Source of the DNA: Syntrophaceae bacterium UBA6109
GTDB taxonomy: Bacteria > Desulfobacterota > Syntrophia > Syntrophales > UBA6109
NCBI GenBank assembly: GCA_002428445.1
Contig: DIWJ01000049.1
Location: forward strand, 11,531 to 75,530
DNA: 64,000 nucleotides
Reading direction: 5' to 3'
In this document: piece after piece, positions 17,074 to 25,978 of the stretch
How the letters are laid out: every line of letters begins with the position of its first letter
Numbering within the stretch: position 1 is the stretch's first letter
Program-made: the position numbers and the translations under genes
Notes under the pieces: model-generated
Seen by the model: the letters and a program-made list of their open reading frames with translations, nothing else
Told to the model about the DNA's origin: nothing
Database searches by the model: none

Positions 17074-18258
17074 ATGCAGGGAATCCGTTCATGGCTGACA
17101 GGCTCGATTGTGCTGTTCCTGCTGGCACATTTCGGCCACCACCTGGTGTCTTTTCTCACCACGCCTTTGCTGCCCTATATCCGCGCCGACTTTCACCTCG
17201 ATTATACGGCCTCGGGCATGCTCGTTTCCGCTTTCACCGTCGCCTACGGCTTCGCGCAGCTTCCCGCAGGCTGGCTCGCCGACCGCCTGCGGCCGAGCCT
17301 GCTCATCACCGTCGGCATCTCGGGCGTCGCCCTGGCCGGTTTGCTGATCAGCCTGACCTCCACGTATTGGGCCATGGCCGTTCTCCTGGCCCTGATGGGG
17401 ATCCTCGGCGGCGGCTACCACCCGGCGACGCCGCCCCTGATCTCGGCGGCGGTCGAACCGGAAATCCGCGGCCGGTCGCTCGGCATCCACAACATCGGCG
17501 GCGGCCTGAGCCACGTCGCCGGCCCCTTCATCGCCGTCGCTATCGCCGGCCTCTGGGGCTGGAGAAGCGCCTACGTGATCTGCGCCATCCCCATGATTGT
17601 CTTCGGCCTCCTCTTCCATCGCGTCCTGAAGCGGCTGGAAGAAAAGGCCATGGCATCCCGAAACGCCGAAAACGCCGGCAAATCCCAATCCCTCTTTGCG
17701 GGCCCCCGGGCATCGCGGCTGTGGACGTTCGTTCTTCTGAGCACTTTTACGCAGGCGGTTCTGATTTCCCTCATTCCCTTCATTCCGCTGATGCTGGTCG
17801 ATCGGTTCGGTGTCGGCAGGGAAGCGGCTGTCTACTACCTCGTGCTCATCTACTCCTCCGGCCTGTGGATCAGCCCCTTCGGCGGACACCTGTGCGACCG
17901 CTTCGGCAGTATCCCCGTGCTGATCTCGGTCTGTCTGCTGACCGTGCCCGTCATCTACCTCATCAACGTCGTGCCTTACGGGCCGGGGACGGGTCTGCTC
18001 CTTTTCCTCATTGGAGTGATCATCTATGTCCGCATGCCCGTCTCGGAGGCCTTCATCGTCGGTGAAGCGCCCGTCGAAAAACGCTCCACGATGCTGGGCA
18101 TCTACTACTTCGCCGGGATGGAGGGAGGCGGCGTCCTGACGCCGGTCATGGGTTACATGATCGACCGGATCGGCTTTGCCGGCACCTTCCAGGCCGCTGC
18201 CGGCGCCGTGCTCGTCGTCACGATTCTCTGCTCCCTGCAGCTCCGCCGCAGGAACTGA
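17074..18258 (+). CDS. MFS transporter
   Basis: 394-residue carrier with about 12 helices. Marks are an early 'HFGHHLVSFLTTPLLPYIRADF', the loop signature GWLADRLRPSLLI, and a later 'FGGHLCDRFGSIPVLI' which is the second-half equivalent. ATG at 17074 was taken because the helical part begins just after it; no strong ribosome-binding site is seen, so the start is uncertain. Transcribed divergently from korA. Substrate unknown. Confidence 0.82.
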   Translation: MQGIRSWLTGSIVLFLLAHFGHHLVSFLTTPLLPYIRADFHLDYTASGMLVSAFTVAYGFAQLPAGWLADRLRPSLLITVGISGVALAGLLISLTSTYWAMAVLLALMGILGGGYHPATPPLISAAVEPEIRGRSLGIHNIGGGLSHVAGPFIAVAIAGLWGWRSAYVICAIPMIVFGLLFHRVLKRLEEKAMASRNAENAGKSQSLFAGPRASRLWTFVLLSTFTQAVLISLIPFIPLMLVDRFGVGREAAVYYLVLIYSSGLWISPFGGHLCDRFGSIPVLISVCLLTVPVIYLINVVPYGPGTGLLLFLIGVIIYVRMPVSEAFIVGEAPVEKRSTMLGIYYFAGMEGGGVLTPVMGYMIDRIGFAGTFQAAAGAVLVVTILCSLQLRRRN

Positions 18259-18376
18259 AGCCGCTCTCAGCCCCGCCGCTTACGAAAAAAACCGGGAACT
18301 GCGGCCCGAAAACATGCTATATTTCTGTCCCGCCGCGATGAAGGCGGAACGGAATTTCCGTACGGGAGTTGGGGCC

Positions 18377-18508
18377 GTGGAGATTTTTCAAAACTGGCGG
18401 ATCTGGATTCTTGATTATCTGCTCTTTCTGTGTGTCTGGGGCGTCATGGCGAAGGTCGCCTCCGTGCGGCTGGACGCGCTCACCGTCACCTTTGCTTCGA
18501 CGCCGTGA
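18377..18508 (+). CDS. Possible small membrane protein (43 aa)
   Basis: Short frame starting at GTG with GGGAG eight bases upstream. It encodes an aromatic amphipathic start (EIFQNWRIWILDY), one hydrophobic helix (LLFLCVWGVMAKVA) and a short tail. It lies 13 bases before the DUF4124-type gene. No family is recognised; support is the ribosome-binding site and the hydrophobic helix only. Confidence 0.3.
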   Translation: MEIFQNWRIWILDYLLFLCVWGVMAKVASVRLDALTVTFASTP

Positions 18509-18521
18509 GAAAGGATGCCCC

Positions 18522-19049
18522 ATGCGACGGAAAGACATTCTCTGCGGAAAAGCGGGAGTTTTGGCGGGAGCGGCTGCCTTCGCTCTGTTCTGGATCTGGA
18601 CGGGCGTCTGCTCGGCGGGGACGATTTATGAATACGTCGACGAGCACGGCGTCGTCACGCTGACGGACAAGCCGCCGGCCGGCAAGCGCTACAAATACAG
18701 GGCCGTCGAATCGTTCACGACGCCGCCCCGGGCGGAGCGGGAGGCGCAGGAGCAGGAAAGACTCCAGGAACGGGAAAAGGCGCGCGAAACCGGTACGGAG
18801 GCCGTCAAGGAAAATCAAGAGGAGGCGGAACAGAGGAAAGAGGACCGCGCAAAGGCCGATCGGGAGAAAGACCTCCAGCAGAAGAGGGAAGAGGCGGCGG
18901 CGCGACTGGAGGCGCTTGCGAGGAAGCTCAGGCCGGAAACGAACAATGCCGTCGCCGTGCGAAGGAACCTGCGGGAGATGGCCGAGCAGATACGCAGCGG
19001 CAAGATGCCGATCCCCGAGACCCTGCCGGGGGTGCCCGGGAATCCTTGA
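18522..19049 (+). CDS. DUF4124-type exported protein with charged coiled coil
   Basis: 175-residue protein with a signal peptide (CGKAGVLAGAAAFALFWIWTGVCSAG). The short N-terminal DUF4124-type domain 'TIYEYVDEHGVVTLTDKPP' is a motif common in periplasmic proteins. A long Glu/Lys/Arg-rich coiled coil then runs almost to the end. ATG 18522 has AAGGA six bases upstream. Envelope location is likely; function is unknown. Confidence 0.65.
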   Translation: MRRKDILCGKAGVLAGAAAFALFWIWTGVCSAGTIYEYVDEHGVVTLTDKPPAGKRYKYRAVESFTTPPRAEREAQEQERLQEREKARETGTEAVKENQEEAEQRKEDRAKADREKDLQQKREEAAARLEALARKLRPETNNAVAVRRNLREMAEQIRSGKMPIPETLPGVPGNP

Positions 19050-19079
19050 AAGGCGGTGGTACGAACAGGAAACAAGAAA

Positions 19080-19140
19080 GACGGATTGCTTCGCTGCGCC
19101 CCACCTTCGCCGGGGGCTTCGCCTCGCGATGGCAGCGCAA
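19080..19140. repeat. Possible dispersed GC-rich repeat between convergent genes
   Basis: The stretch between convergent genes contains GGATTGCTTCGCTGCGCC and, after a short gap, an imperfect inverted counterpart (CTTCGCC, GGCAGCGCA). Sequences of this 'GGATTGCTTCGC' kind are common dispersed repeats in many bacterial genomes and often sit between convergent genes. Only this copy is in the window, so the call is weak. Confidence 0.3.
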
Positions 19141-19149
19141 ACATTCTTG

Positions 19150-20538
19150 CTAAGCCAGCATATTTTCTGTCAGATATCGCTTGAACGCCGCGTAATCCCC
19201 CGCCAGTTCCGGCGCCTCGCCGGTCCGCCCGTCGATGTCTTTCATGCTCTCGGGCAGCTCCGGGACGATCCCCAGGAGGTCCGTGATCTCATCGGGGAAT
19301 TTCGCGGGATGCGCCGTCTCCAGGCAGACGCAAAGCGGCGCTCCGCCAAAGCGTTCCCGGTAGACCTCCAGTCCCTTCCATCCCACGGCCCCATGCGGTT
19401 CCAGAATCACTCCGTACCGCTCGTGAACGCGGCGGATCGTCTCGCGCGTCTCGCGATCGGAGACGCTCACGGAGAAGATGTGCTTGCGCATCGCTTCGAG
19501 ATCGGGGACCTTGTGCACAACCCCCGTGCGGTCCACGGTCCCGCCGTACAGGTCGAAGAAGCGGGCAAGGTTGCTCGGATGTCCGACGTTCATGGCGTTG
19601 GACAGGCAGGCCCGCGACGGAGAAACCTTCCGGTAGACATCCGTCTCCAGGAACCGCGGGAATTCGTCGTTTTGGTTCGTCGGCATGACAAGCCTGCGCA
19701 CCGGCAGGCCCATGCGGCGCGCATACTCGCATCCGAGCGCATCGCCGAAATTCCCCGAGGGAACGGAAAAGACGATATCCCCGCCCTGCTCCGCAAGCTG
19801 TGCATAGGCATACACGTAGTAGACGATCTGCGGCAGGATGCGGCCGAAGTTGATGGAGTTGGCCGATGTCAGGTTGAACCGCGCGAGATCGGGATCGGCG
19901 AAGGCCTGCTTGACCAGATTCTGGCAGTCGTCGAATTTGCCATCGACCGAGATCGACCGGACGTTTCCACCGATCGTATCGAGCTGCTTCTTCTGCCGGC
20001 CGCTCACCTCGCCGCGCGGATAGAGGATCGTTACGCCGATTCCCGCTACGCCCTTGAAGGCCTCCCCGACGGCGCTCCCCGTATCGCCCGAGGTCGCCAC
20101 GAGGACGTTGAGCCTCTGATCCGGATCGCGGAGAAAGCTCATCAAACGCGCCATCATGCGGGCGGCAAAATCCTTGAAGGAGGCTGTCGGTCCCCGGTCG
20201 AGACGCAGGATGAACAGGCCCGCCTCGACCTTCTCCAGGGGAACGGGATAATCGTAGGAATTCTCGACGATCCGGCGGAGGTCACCGTCTCCGATTTCGG
20301 CCTCAAGAAAAGCGCGGGCCACCAGCAGGGCCGCCTCGGCATAGGGTCTTCCCTTCAGGGCCGAGACACCGTCCATCGGCAGCAGCGGGATCGTTTCCGG
20401 CATGTACAGGCCCTCATCGGGCGCCTGTCCCTGGAGAAGCGCTTCCCGGAAGGAAACCGTTCCCTTGAAGGGGCGGATCCCCGGCACACCGTCGAGACCG
20501 CGATTGGTGCTGTAGTATCGTATGGCCTTGGTTTTCAT
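19150..20538 (-). CDS. thrC: Threonine synthase
   Basis: 462-residue PLP enzyme converting O-phosphohomoserine to threonine. The N-terminal segment 'YYSTNRGLDGVPGIRPFKGTV' matches long-form threonine synthases. The PLP lysine lies in GPTASFKDFAARM, the phosphate-binding region in VATSGDTGSAVGEAFKG, and 'VPSGNFGDALGCEYARRMG' is a further signature. ATG 20536-20538 starts 22 codons inside the longest frame. Length agrees with the family. No other threonine gene is adjacent; its upstream neighbour is the LysR regulator of the selenium locus. Confidence 0.93.
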   Translation of the reverse strand: MKTKAIRYYSTNRGLDGVPGIRPFKGTVSFREALLQGQAPDEGLYMPETIPLLPMDGVSALKGRPYAEAALLVARAFLEAEIGDGDLRRIVENSYDYPVPLEKVEAGLFILRLDRGPTASFKDFAARMMARLMSFLRDPDQRLNVLVATSGDTGSAVGEAFKGVAGIGVTILYPRGEVSGRQKKQLDTIGGNVRSISVDGKFDDCQNLVKQAFADPDLARFNLTSANSINFGRILPQIVYYVYAYAQLAEQGGDIVFSVPSGNFGDALGCEYARRMGLPVRRLVMPTNQNDEFPRFLETDVYRKVSPSRACLSNAMNVGHPSNLARFFDLYGGTVDRTGVVHKVPDLEAMRKHIFSVSVSDRETRETIRRVHERYGVILEPHGAVGWKGLEVYRERFGGAPLCVCLETAHPAKFPDEITDLLGIVPELPESMKDIDGRTGEAPELAGDYAAFKRYLTENMLA

Positions 20539-20613
20539 CGCTCGAGTTCCTTCAGGATTGCGGTACGCGGAATCTTCCCGGGAGCTGCGGACAGCCCCGT
20601 TCAAGGGTTCTGT

Positions 20614-21564
20614 CTATAATCGTTTTCCGCCGGGAAGACAAGGGGTAAGCCGCGTCTTGCGGAGCATTTCCCGGAAACGCTCATGGCACGCGGTCAACGT
20701 GAAGTTCCGGCGATAGAGAAGATAAAAGTGCCGCTTCATCGGGCAGCCTTCGATCGCCGCGATGCCCAGCCTCCCCGCCGCCGCTTCCCGTTCGACGGCA
20801 AAAACCGACAGCAGCGAGATCCCCATGCCGTTGAGGACCGCCTCCTTCACGGCCTCCGAACTGCCCATCTGGCAGACGACGTTCAGCGCGTCGATATTCG
20901 TCCCGCTGTTTTTCAGCAGGCAGTCCGCGAAGGTCTCGCGCGTCCCCGACCCCTCCTCCCGCATGACAAAGGGCTCTCCGAGGAGTTCTTCCGGCCGGAT
21001 GCTGCTCCGCTTCCACCAGGGATGTCCCTCCGGAAAGACGGCCACCAGCCGGTCTTCCCAGAGCGGTTCGACAAGAAGCTTCCGGTCGACGGGTTTCTTC
21101 CCCACAAATCCCATTTCGGTTTCACCGTCGGAGACCAGGCGGCTGACGTCCCGGCTGTCCGCCGCCTGGAGGTGGAGGCGCACGGAAGGATACCGCCGCA
21201 GGAACCGTCCCAGGACCCGCGGCAGAAGGTAGGTCGCCGGGATCGTACTCGCGGCCACGTGGATCGTGCCGGAGCCGTTTTCGCCGACCTCCCGGATCTT
21301 TTCCTTCGCCACTTCGCGCAGCCTCAGGATGCGCCGCGCATAATCGTAGAGGATGCGCCCCTCCGGCGTGGGCGCGGCCCCGGCATTCGTCCGATGGACG
21401 ATCCGCACGCCCGCCGCATCTTCCAGGCTGCGGATGTGTTTCGTCAGCGTCGGCTGCGTAACGAACATCCTGCGCGCTGCCCGGGTGAAGCTTTCCTCTT
21501 CGACGAGGGCGATGAAGCTTTCCATCTGCAGCAGCGTGACGTTCCGGAAATTCGCTTCTGTCAT
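20614..21564 (-). CDS. LysR-family regulator of the selenium locus
   Basis: 316-residue LysR regulator. The N-terminal winged helix-turn-helix is 'SFTRAARRMFVTQPTLTKHIRSLE', followed by a two-lobed effector domain with 'GTIHVAASTIPATYLLP' at its start. It is transcribed divergently from the VTT membrane protein that opens the selenium operon, and the intergenic region holds one copy of a duplicated promoter/operator element; the second copy is upstream of yedE. That placement marks it as the likely regulator of both units. The effector is unknown; a selenium or sulfur compound is plausible. Confidence 0.85.
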   Translation of the reverse strand: MTEANFRNVTLLQMESFIALVEEESFTRAARRMFVTQPTLTKHIRSLEDAAGVRIVHRTNAGAAPTPEGRILYDYARRILRLREVAKEKIREVGENGSGTIHVAASTIPATYLLPRVLGRFLRRYPSVRLHLQAADSRDVSRLVSDGETEMGFVGKKPVDRKLLVEPLWEDRLVAVFPEGHPWWKRSSIRPEELLGEPFVMREEGSGTRETFADCLLKNSGTNIDALNVVCQMGSSEAVKEAVLNGMGISLLSVFAVEREAAAGRLGIAAIEGCPMKRHFYLLYRRNFTLTACHERFREMLRKTRLTPCLPGGKRL

Positions 21565-21580
21565 GACTGCCCTCTAGCAT

Positions 21581-21653
21581 GAAGCCCGGCTATAGGCAAA
21601 TCCTCTTTATTCCATTAATGAATTTGACTTATGCATTTTATCCGCATTATGGT
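21581..21653 (+). promoter_or_regulatory. Selenium-locus promoter/operator element, copy 1
   Basis: Aligns without gaps to 24615-24687; over the first 70 positions 60 are identical. Conserved blocks are GAAGCCC followed by CTATAGGC, and an AATGAA-N9-(T)GCATT imperfect inverted repeat (21618-21638) whose centre contains a -35-like TTGACT at 21624-21629. Eighteen bases later comes TATGGT as a candidate -10. Reads towards the VTT membrane protein (start 21719) and away from the LysR gene. The palindrome straddling a -35 suits a regulator site; LysR is the obvious candidate. Confidence 0.6.
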
Positions 21654-21718
21654 TAAAAAAGTCCTGCAGCGGAGGGACGGATGACGAAAATACCTGCTGA
21701 GATCACCGGGAGACGGAG

Positions 21719-22471
21719 TTGAAGAGACGGCTCGGGAAGAAAGCGCCGGCGCCGACCGCGCGCGAGAGAAGCTTCTCGACGGGGGACGGGAAGGGGAAAA
21801 AATCCCGTTTGTGGAAGAGTATCCTGTTCGCAGGCCTGCTGGCCGCCGCGGTCCTGACCGCAAGGTTTTCCGGAGTATCCCGATACCTGGAGCCGGATGC
21901 CATGCGCGCCTGGATCGAGGGCTATGGCGCGTTTGCGCCTCTCGTGTTCATGCTGATCTACACCGTCGCACCGGTTCTTCTTCTGCCCGGCCTTCCCCTG
22001 ACCATCGCCGGGGGTATCCTCTTCGGCCCCTTCTGGGGTGTGGTCTACACGATTGCGGGGTCTACGCTCGGCGCCTGCGTCGCATTTCTCGCCGCCCGGT
22101 ACATCGCCCGGGATTGGGTCGAGCGGAAGCTGCAGAGTCCGAGGTGGCGCAGGCTCGATCAGGCCGTCGAAGAGCAGGGTTGGAAGATCGTCGCCTTTAC
22201 GCGCCTCATCCCGCTCTTTCCATTCAATCTGCTGAACTACGCCTTCGGTCTCACCCGGATCAGGTTCCTGCACTATGCGCTGGCGACTTTCGTTTTCATG
22301 CTGCCGGCCTGCATCGCCTTCATCGTGTTCTCCAGTTCTTTGCCGGATCTCATCCAGGGAAGGATTTCCCCGAGTTTCATTGCGGGCCTGGGATTGGTCC
22401 TCCTCGTTTTGCTGATCCCGGTTCTTTACAGACGCTACAGAAACAGGAAAGGAATGCAAGACCCTTTATGA
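21719..22471 (+). CDS. TVP38/TMEM64 (VTT/DedA-like) membrane protein
   Basis: 250-residue membrane protein of the VTT (SNARE-associated) superfamily. After a basic N-terminus and a first helix comes 'YTVAPVLLLPGLPLTIAGG' with 'LFGPFWGVVYTIAGSTLGAC', the family core. 'RLIPLFPFNLLNYAFGLTRI' is the second re-entrant signature. TTG start is preceded by GGGAG at six bases; no ATG in frame nearby. First gene of the selenium operon, followed 19 bases later by the aminotransferase gene. Transport of a small ion or lipid is possible but not shown. Confidence 0.8.
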   Translation: MKRRLGKKAPAPTARERSFSTGDGKGKKSRLWKSILFAGLLAAAVLTARFSGVSRYLEPDAMRAWIEGYGAFAPLVFMLIYTVAPVLLLPGLPLTIAGGILFGPFWGVVYTIAGSTLGACVAFLAARYIARDWVERKLQSPRWRRLDQAVEEQGWKIVAFTRLIPLFPFNLLNYAFGLTRIRFLHYALATFVFMLPACIAFIVFSSSLPDLIQGRISPSFIAGLGLVLLVLLIPVLYRRYRNRKGMQDPL

Positions 22472-22490
22472 CAGGAACGTGCCGCGAAAA

Positions 22491-23690
22491 ATGAAAAGAG
22501 ACATCGTTTATCTCGACAATGCCGCCACCACCTATCCGAAGCCGAAGCAGGTCCTGTCGGCCATGCAGCGCTTCATGGCGGAGACCAGCGGCAGCCCGGG
22601 ACGTTCCGGTCACCGTCTGTCCCTGAAGGCCGGCAGGGTCATCCTCGATGCCAGGGCGGCGCTTGCGGCTCTCTTCGGCGTTGCCGACCCTCTGCGCATC
22701 GTCCTGACGAAAAACGCGACGGAGGCATTGAACATCGCCGTCAGCGGGTTGCTGAAACCGGGCGACCACGCCGTGACGTCCGCCATGGAGCACAATTCCC
22801 TCATGCGTCCTTTGCGCGCGATGGAGGCAACGGGCGTCGGGCTTTCCGTTATCCCCTGCAGCCCCGAGGGGCTGCTCGATCCGGCGGATGTCGTCCGCGC
22901 CATCCGCGCCGATACGAAGGCCATTTTTCTGACCCACGCCTCGAACGTGACCGGCACCGTCATGCCGGTCGCCGAGATCGGCCGCATCGCGCGGGAGCGC
23001 GGCCTGATCTTTTGCGTCGATGCCGCGCAGACGGCAGGCGTCCTGCCGATCGATGTCGAGGCCATGCAGATCGATCTGCTCGCCTTCACCGGACACAAAT
23101 CGCTGCTCGGCCCCCAGGGGACAGGCGGGCTCTATATCCGCCGGGGTCTCGAAAAGAAGATCGCCCCCATCATGACGGGCGGAACGGGAAGCCGTTCCGA
23201 ATTCGAGCAGCAGCCGGATTTCGTGCCGGACCGATACGAGGCGGGGACGCCCAACACCGTGGGCTACGCCGGTCTCGGAGCCGCGGTCCGCTATGTTCTG
23301 GCGCAGGGCCTCGGGAAAATCCGCGCCCATGAACAGGAACTCACCCGGCTCTTCCTGGACGGCCTCCGAAACATCCCCGTCGAAAAGGTGTACGGCCTGA
23401 AGGATCCGGCGCGGCAAGTGGCGATCGTGTCGTTCCGGCTTCCCGGAATCGATCCGGCGGCGGCAGCGCTGAAGCTGGACGAGAGGTTCCGCATCCTTTG
23501 CAGGCCGGGTCTGCACTGCGCCCCCTCCGCCCACGGGACCATCGGTTCCCATCCGCTGGGGACCGTCCGTTTCAGTTTCGGTTTCTTTAACACGGCCCGC
23601 GACGTTCGGGCCGCCCTGGAAGCGGTCGAACAATTGAGCGGGGTTTCTTCGCCCCGACGGCGGAACAACCCCAGGAGGAAAACAGGATGA
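22491..23690 (+). CDS. Class V aminotransferase (cysteine desulfurase/selenocysteine lyase-like)
   Basis: 399-residue PLP enzyme of the NifS/SufS superfamily. Marks are 'IVYLDNAATTYPKP', GSPGRSGHRLS, and 'FCVDAAQTAGVLPID' with the PLP Lys in FTGHKSLLGPQGTGG. The C-terminal Cys is in 'CRPGLHCAPSAHGTIG'. These fit the am_tr_V subfamily that travels with selenium genes. It may free sulfur or selenium from (seleno)cysteine and hand it to YedF. The stop overlaps the yedF ATG (ATGA), so the pair is coupled. GTG 22479 is an alternative start. Confidence 0.85.
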   Translation: MKRDIVYLDNAATTYPKPKQVLSAMQRFMAETSGSPGRSGHRLSLKAGRVILDARAALAALFGVADPLRIVLTKNATEALNIAVSGLLKPGDHAVTSAMEHNSLMRPLRAMEATGVGLSVIPCSPEGLLDPADVVRAIRADTKAIFLTHASNVTGTVMPVAEIGRIARERGLIFCVDAAQTAGVLPIDVEAMQIDLLAFTGHKSLLGPQGTGGLYIRRGLEKKIAPIMTGGTGSRSEFEQQPDFVPDRYEAGTPNTVGYAGLGAAVRYVLAQGLGKIRAHEQELTRLFLDGLRNIPVEKVYGLKDPARQVAIVSFRLPGIDPAAAALKLDERFRILCRPGLHCAPSAHGTIGSHPLGTVRFSFGFFNTARDVRAALEAVEQLSGVSSPRRRNNPRRKTG

Positions 23691-24301
23691 AAGACATTGA
23701 ACGCGTCGATGCCAGGGGGCTGGGGTGCCCCCAGCCCGTAATCCTTGCAAAGAAGGCCATCGAACAGCACGACCGGATCGTCGTGCTCGTGGACAACCTG
23801 ACGGCCGTCGAAAACGTCAAACGCATGGGAACAAAAAACGGTTGCGCCGTACAGGTGGAGAGCAAGCCGGACGGAACGTTCGCGCTATCGCTGTCGAAGG
23901 CGCCGGGAGCAGCACAGGCGGAATCCGGGATCCCTGCAACCTGCGGAAGCGAAACCTCGGGCAACGGGCCTTTCGTCGTCGTCTTTTCCGAGGACCGGAT
24001 GGGCAGGGGGAACGACGAACTGGGCTACGTCCTGATACGGGCCTTCATCCACACCCTGTGCCAGCAGGAAAATAGACCGGATGCGATGATCTTCTACAAT
24101 TCCGGCGTCAAGCTGGCCGTGAAGGATAGCGAAGTCCTCGGCGATCTCCGGGAGCTCTGCGGCGGCGGCGTCGAAATGCTGGTCTGCGGAACGTGTGTCA
24201 ATTACTTCGGCATCGCCGGAGACGTCGGCGTCGGAACGATTTCCAACATGTACGACATCGTCGATCTCATGTCCCGGGCGGGACGGCTGGTGATGCCATG
24301 A
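23687..24301 (+). CDS. yedF: YedF-type selenium metabolism protein (TusA + DsrE-like)
   Basis: 204-residue protein. The N-terminal TusA domain has the carrier cysteine in 'DARGLGCPQPVILAKKA'. The C-terminal DsrE-like domain ends with 'LVCGTCVNYFGI', two more cysteines that could hold persulfide or perselenide. This domain order is the YedF family linked to selenium use. It is coupled to the aminotransferase by an ATGA overlap and to the next gene by another (ATG 24298). Probably a cytoplasmic sulfur/selenium carrier on the way to SelD. Confidence 0.85.
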   Translation: MKDIERVDARGLGCPQPVILAKKAIEQHDRIVVLVDNLTAVENVKRMGTKNGCAVQVESKPDGTFALSLSKAPGAAQAESGIPATCGSETSGNGPFVVVFSEDRMGRGNDELGYVLIRAFIHTLCQQENRPDAMIFYNSGVKLAVKDSEVLGDLRELCGGGVEMLVCGTCVNYFGIAGDVGVGTISNMYDIVDLMSRAGRLVMP

Positions 24302-24528
24302 AGACGAACGATCGCTTCGGTGTCATCCTGTTCCCATCCGTCAGCTACGCCCTGACAGCGGAAAAGATCCTGAAGAAGGAAGGCCTTTCCTTCAAGCTCA
24401 TTCCCATCCCCAGACACATCAGCTCGGACTGCGGGGTCTGCATCCGCTTCCCCGCTTCTTCGATGGACAAGATCCTTGCGGCCCTCTCCGGCAAAGTGGA
24501 AACGGAGGGGACGTGCCTTCTGGATTGA
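24298..24528 (+). CDS. DUF3343 putative Se/S carrier
   Basis: 76-residue protein of the DUF3343 family: 'GVILFPSVSYALTAEKILKKEG' at the start, a basic middle, and SSDCGVCIRF, a CxxC motif typical of the family. It overlaps yedF by four bases and ends the first selenium transcription unit. DUF3343 genes commonly accompany yedF and selD; a carrier role is proposed from this company, not shown. Confidence 0.75.
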   Translation: MKTNDRFGVILFPSVSYALTAEKILKKEGLSFKLIPIPRHISSDCGVCIRFPASSMDKILAALSGKVETEGTCLLD

Positions 24529-24614
24529 ATCCCGCGGGTGTCCCTCCTCCCTTGCGAGACACGCCTGTTGCTGCATCGTGAAATCCGGCTCGTTCGTCGC
24601 GCGGCCTGCCCTGT

Positions 24615-24687
24615 GAAGCCCATCTATAGGCCGACCCTCCCTATTCCATAAATGAATTTGACTTATTCATTTTATCCGCACTATTGA
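24615..24687 (+). promoter_or_regulatory. Selenium-locus promoter/operator element, copy 2
   Basis: Second copy of the element at 21581-21653. Here the inverted repeat is perfect: AATGAA-N9-TTCATT at 24651-24671, centred on TTGACT (24658-24663) with TATTGA 18 bases later as a candidate -10. It stands 59 bases before the yedE start, with no LysR gene beside it, so conservation is not explained by LysR autoregulation alone. Confidence 0.6.
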
Positions 24688-24745
24688 TTACACCGGTTTT
24701 TTCAGCATCTCTTGATTCCGGATCACGACACGAGAGGAGGCATCC

Positions 24746-25858
24746 ATGAAGAACATTTTCGCATCCCGCGGAGGGATCATCGCCGCCGGCTCCATCATCG
24801 GCGCCCTGGCGGCCGGGCTCGTCTATCTCGGCAACCCCGTGAACATGGGCATCTGCGTCGCCTGCTTCACACGCGACACGGCCGGCGCCCTCGGCCTGCA
24901 CCGGGCGGGCGCCGTCCAGTACATCCGCCCGGAACTGGTCGGCTTCGTCTGGGGTGCGCTGATCGCCGCCCTTGCCTTCCGCGAATTCCGGCCCCGCGGC
25001 GGCTCGTCCCCTCTCATCCGCTTTGTCCTGGGCTTCTTCGCCATGGTGGGGGCCCTCGTGTTCCTCGGCTGCCCTTGGCGGGCGCTTCTGCGGCTTGCCG
25101 GCGGTGACTGGAACGGCGCCGTCGGCATCGTCGGCCTGATCGCCGGAATATCCGTTGGGGTCTCGTTCCTGAAGAACGGCTTCATGCTTGGCCGTGCGTC
25201 GGCAAGTCGCGCGGCCGTCGGATGGGTCATGCCCGTCTTTGCGCTCCTTCTCCTGATCCTTGTCGCGGTTCCCGTCAAATTCTCCCCCGACGGACCCGTC
25301 TTCTTCAGCGCCCAGGGTCCGGGTTCCGCCCATGCGCCGCTTCTGATCTCTCTGGCGGCGGGACTTCTTGTGGGGTTCCTGGCCCAGCGGACACGATTCT
25401 GCACCATGGGCGCCCTTCGCGACGTCATCCTGACGCGGGACACCCATCTCCTCAGCGGCGTTCTTGCCTTCACCATCGTCGCCTTCCTTGTCAATCTACT
25501 GATCGGCAAATTCAACCCCGGTTTCGCCCCCCACCCCGTCGCCCATTCCAACCACATCTGGAACTTCCTGGGGATGGCGCTTTCGGGGCTGTGCTTCGCC
25601 CTGGCGGGAGGATGCCCGGGCCGGCAATTCTTCATGTCCGGCGAAGGCGACGGGGACGCGGCCGTTTTCGTCGCCGGAATGTTCGCCGGTGCGGCCTTCG
25701 CTCACAATCTGAGTTTTGCCGGATCGCCCGACAAATTCGACAAAGCGACGCAGGTCCTTACGGTGGGCGGACCTGCCTTTTGGGGACAGGCGGCTGTCAT
25801 TGTCGGCCTGATCATCGTGGTCGCCATCGGCTGGGCGATGAAGGAGAAGCGCGCCTGA
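24746..25858 (+). CDS. yedE: YedE-type putative selenium transporter
   Basis: 370-residue membrane protein with about ten helices, built as a duplicated YeeE/YedE unit. Cys-containing helices are visible: 'NMGICVACFTRDTAG' near the start, 'FLGCPWRALLRLAGGD', 'RTRFCTMGALRDVIL' and 'LAGGCPGRQFFMSGEGDGD'. Those paired Cys/Gly motifs define the YeeE/YedE family (thiosulfate or selenium compound import). Its own copy of the shared promoter/operator lies directly upstream. ATG 24746 has GAGAGGAGG upstream. Substrate selenium is inferred from context. Confidence 0.85.
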   Translation: MKNIFASRGGIIAAGSIIGALAAGLVYLGNPVNMGICVACFTRDTAGALGLHRAGAVQYIRPELVGFVWGALIAALAFREFRPRGGSSPLIRFVLGFFAMVGALVFLGCPWRALLRLAGGDWNGAVGIVGLIAGISVGVSFLKNGFMLGRASASRAAVGWVMPVFALLLLILVAVPVKFSPDGPVFFSAQGPGSAHAPLLISLAAGLLVGFLAQRTRFCTMGALRDVILTRDTHLLSGVLAFTIVAFLVNLLIGKFNPGFAPHPVAHSNHIWNFLGMALSGLCFALAGGCPGRQFFMSGEGDGDAAVFVAGMFAGAAFAHNLSFAGSPDKFDKATQVLTVGGPAFWGQAAVIVGLIIVVAIGWAMKEKRA

Positions 25859-25890
25859 CGCAGGGGCCTCGACTTTCCGGTACGGCGGTT

Positions 25891-25906
25891 GCGGGAACGT
25901 TCCCGC
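25891..25906. terminator. Perfect palindrome after yedE
   Basis: GCGGGAACGTTCCCGC is a perfect 16-base palindrome, 33 bases after the yedE stop. No run of T follows, so it would be a weak or factor-assisted terminator, or a protein-binding site between yedE and the TusA-like gene. Confidence 0.3.
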
Positions 25907-25978
25907 GGCCTTTCCGTCCGTTATCGACAAGCATCTTGCAGAATGGGAAAAATTGTATATAGAAGGAGGTAAGCCATC

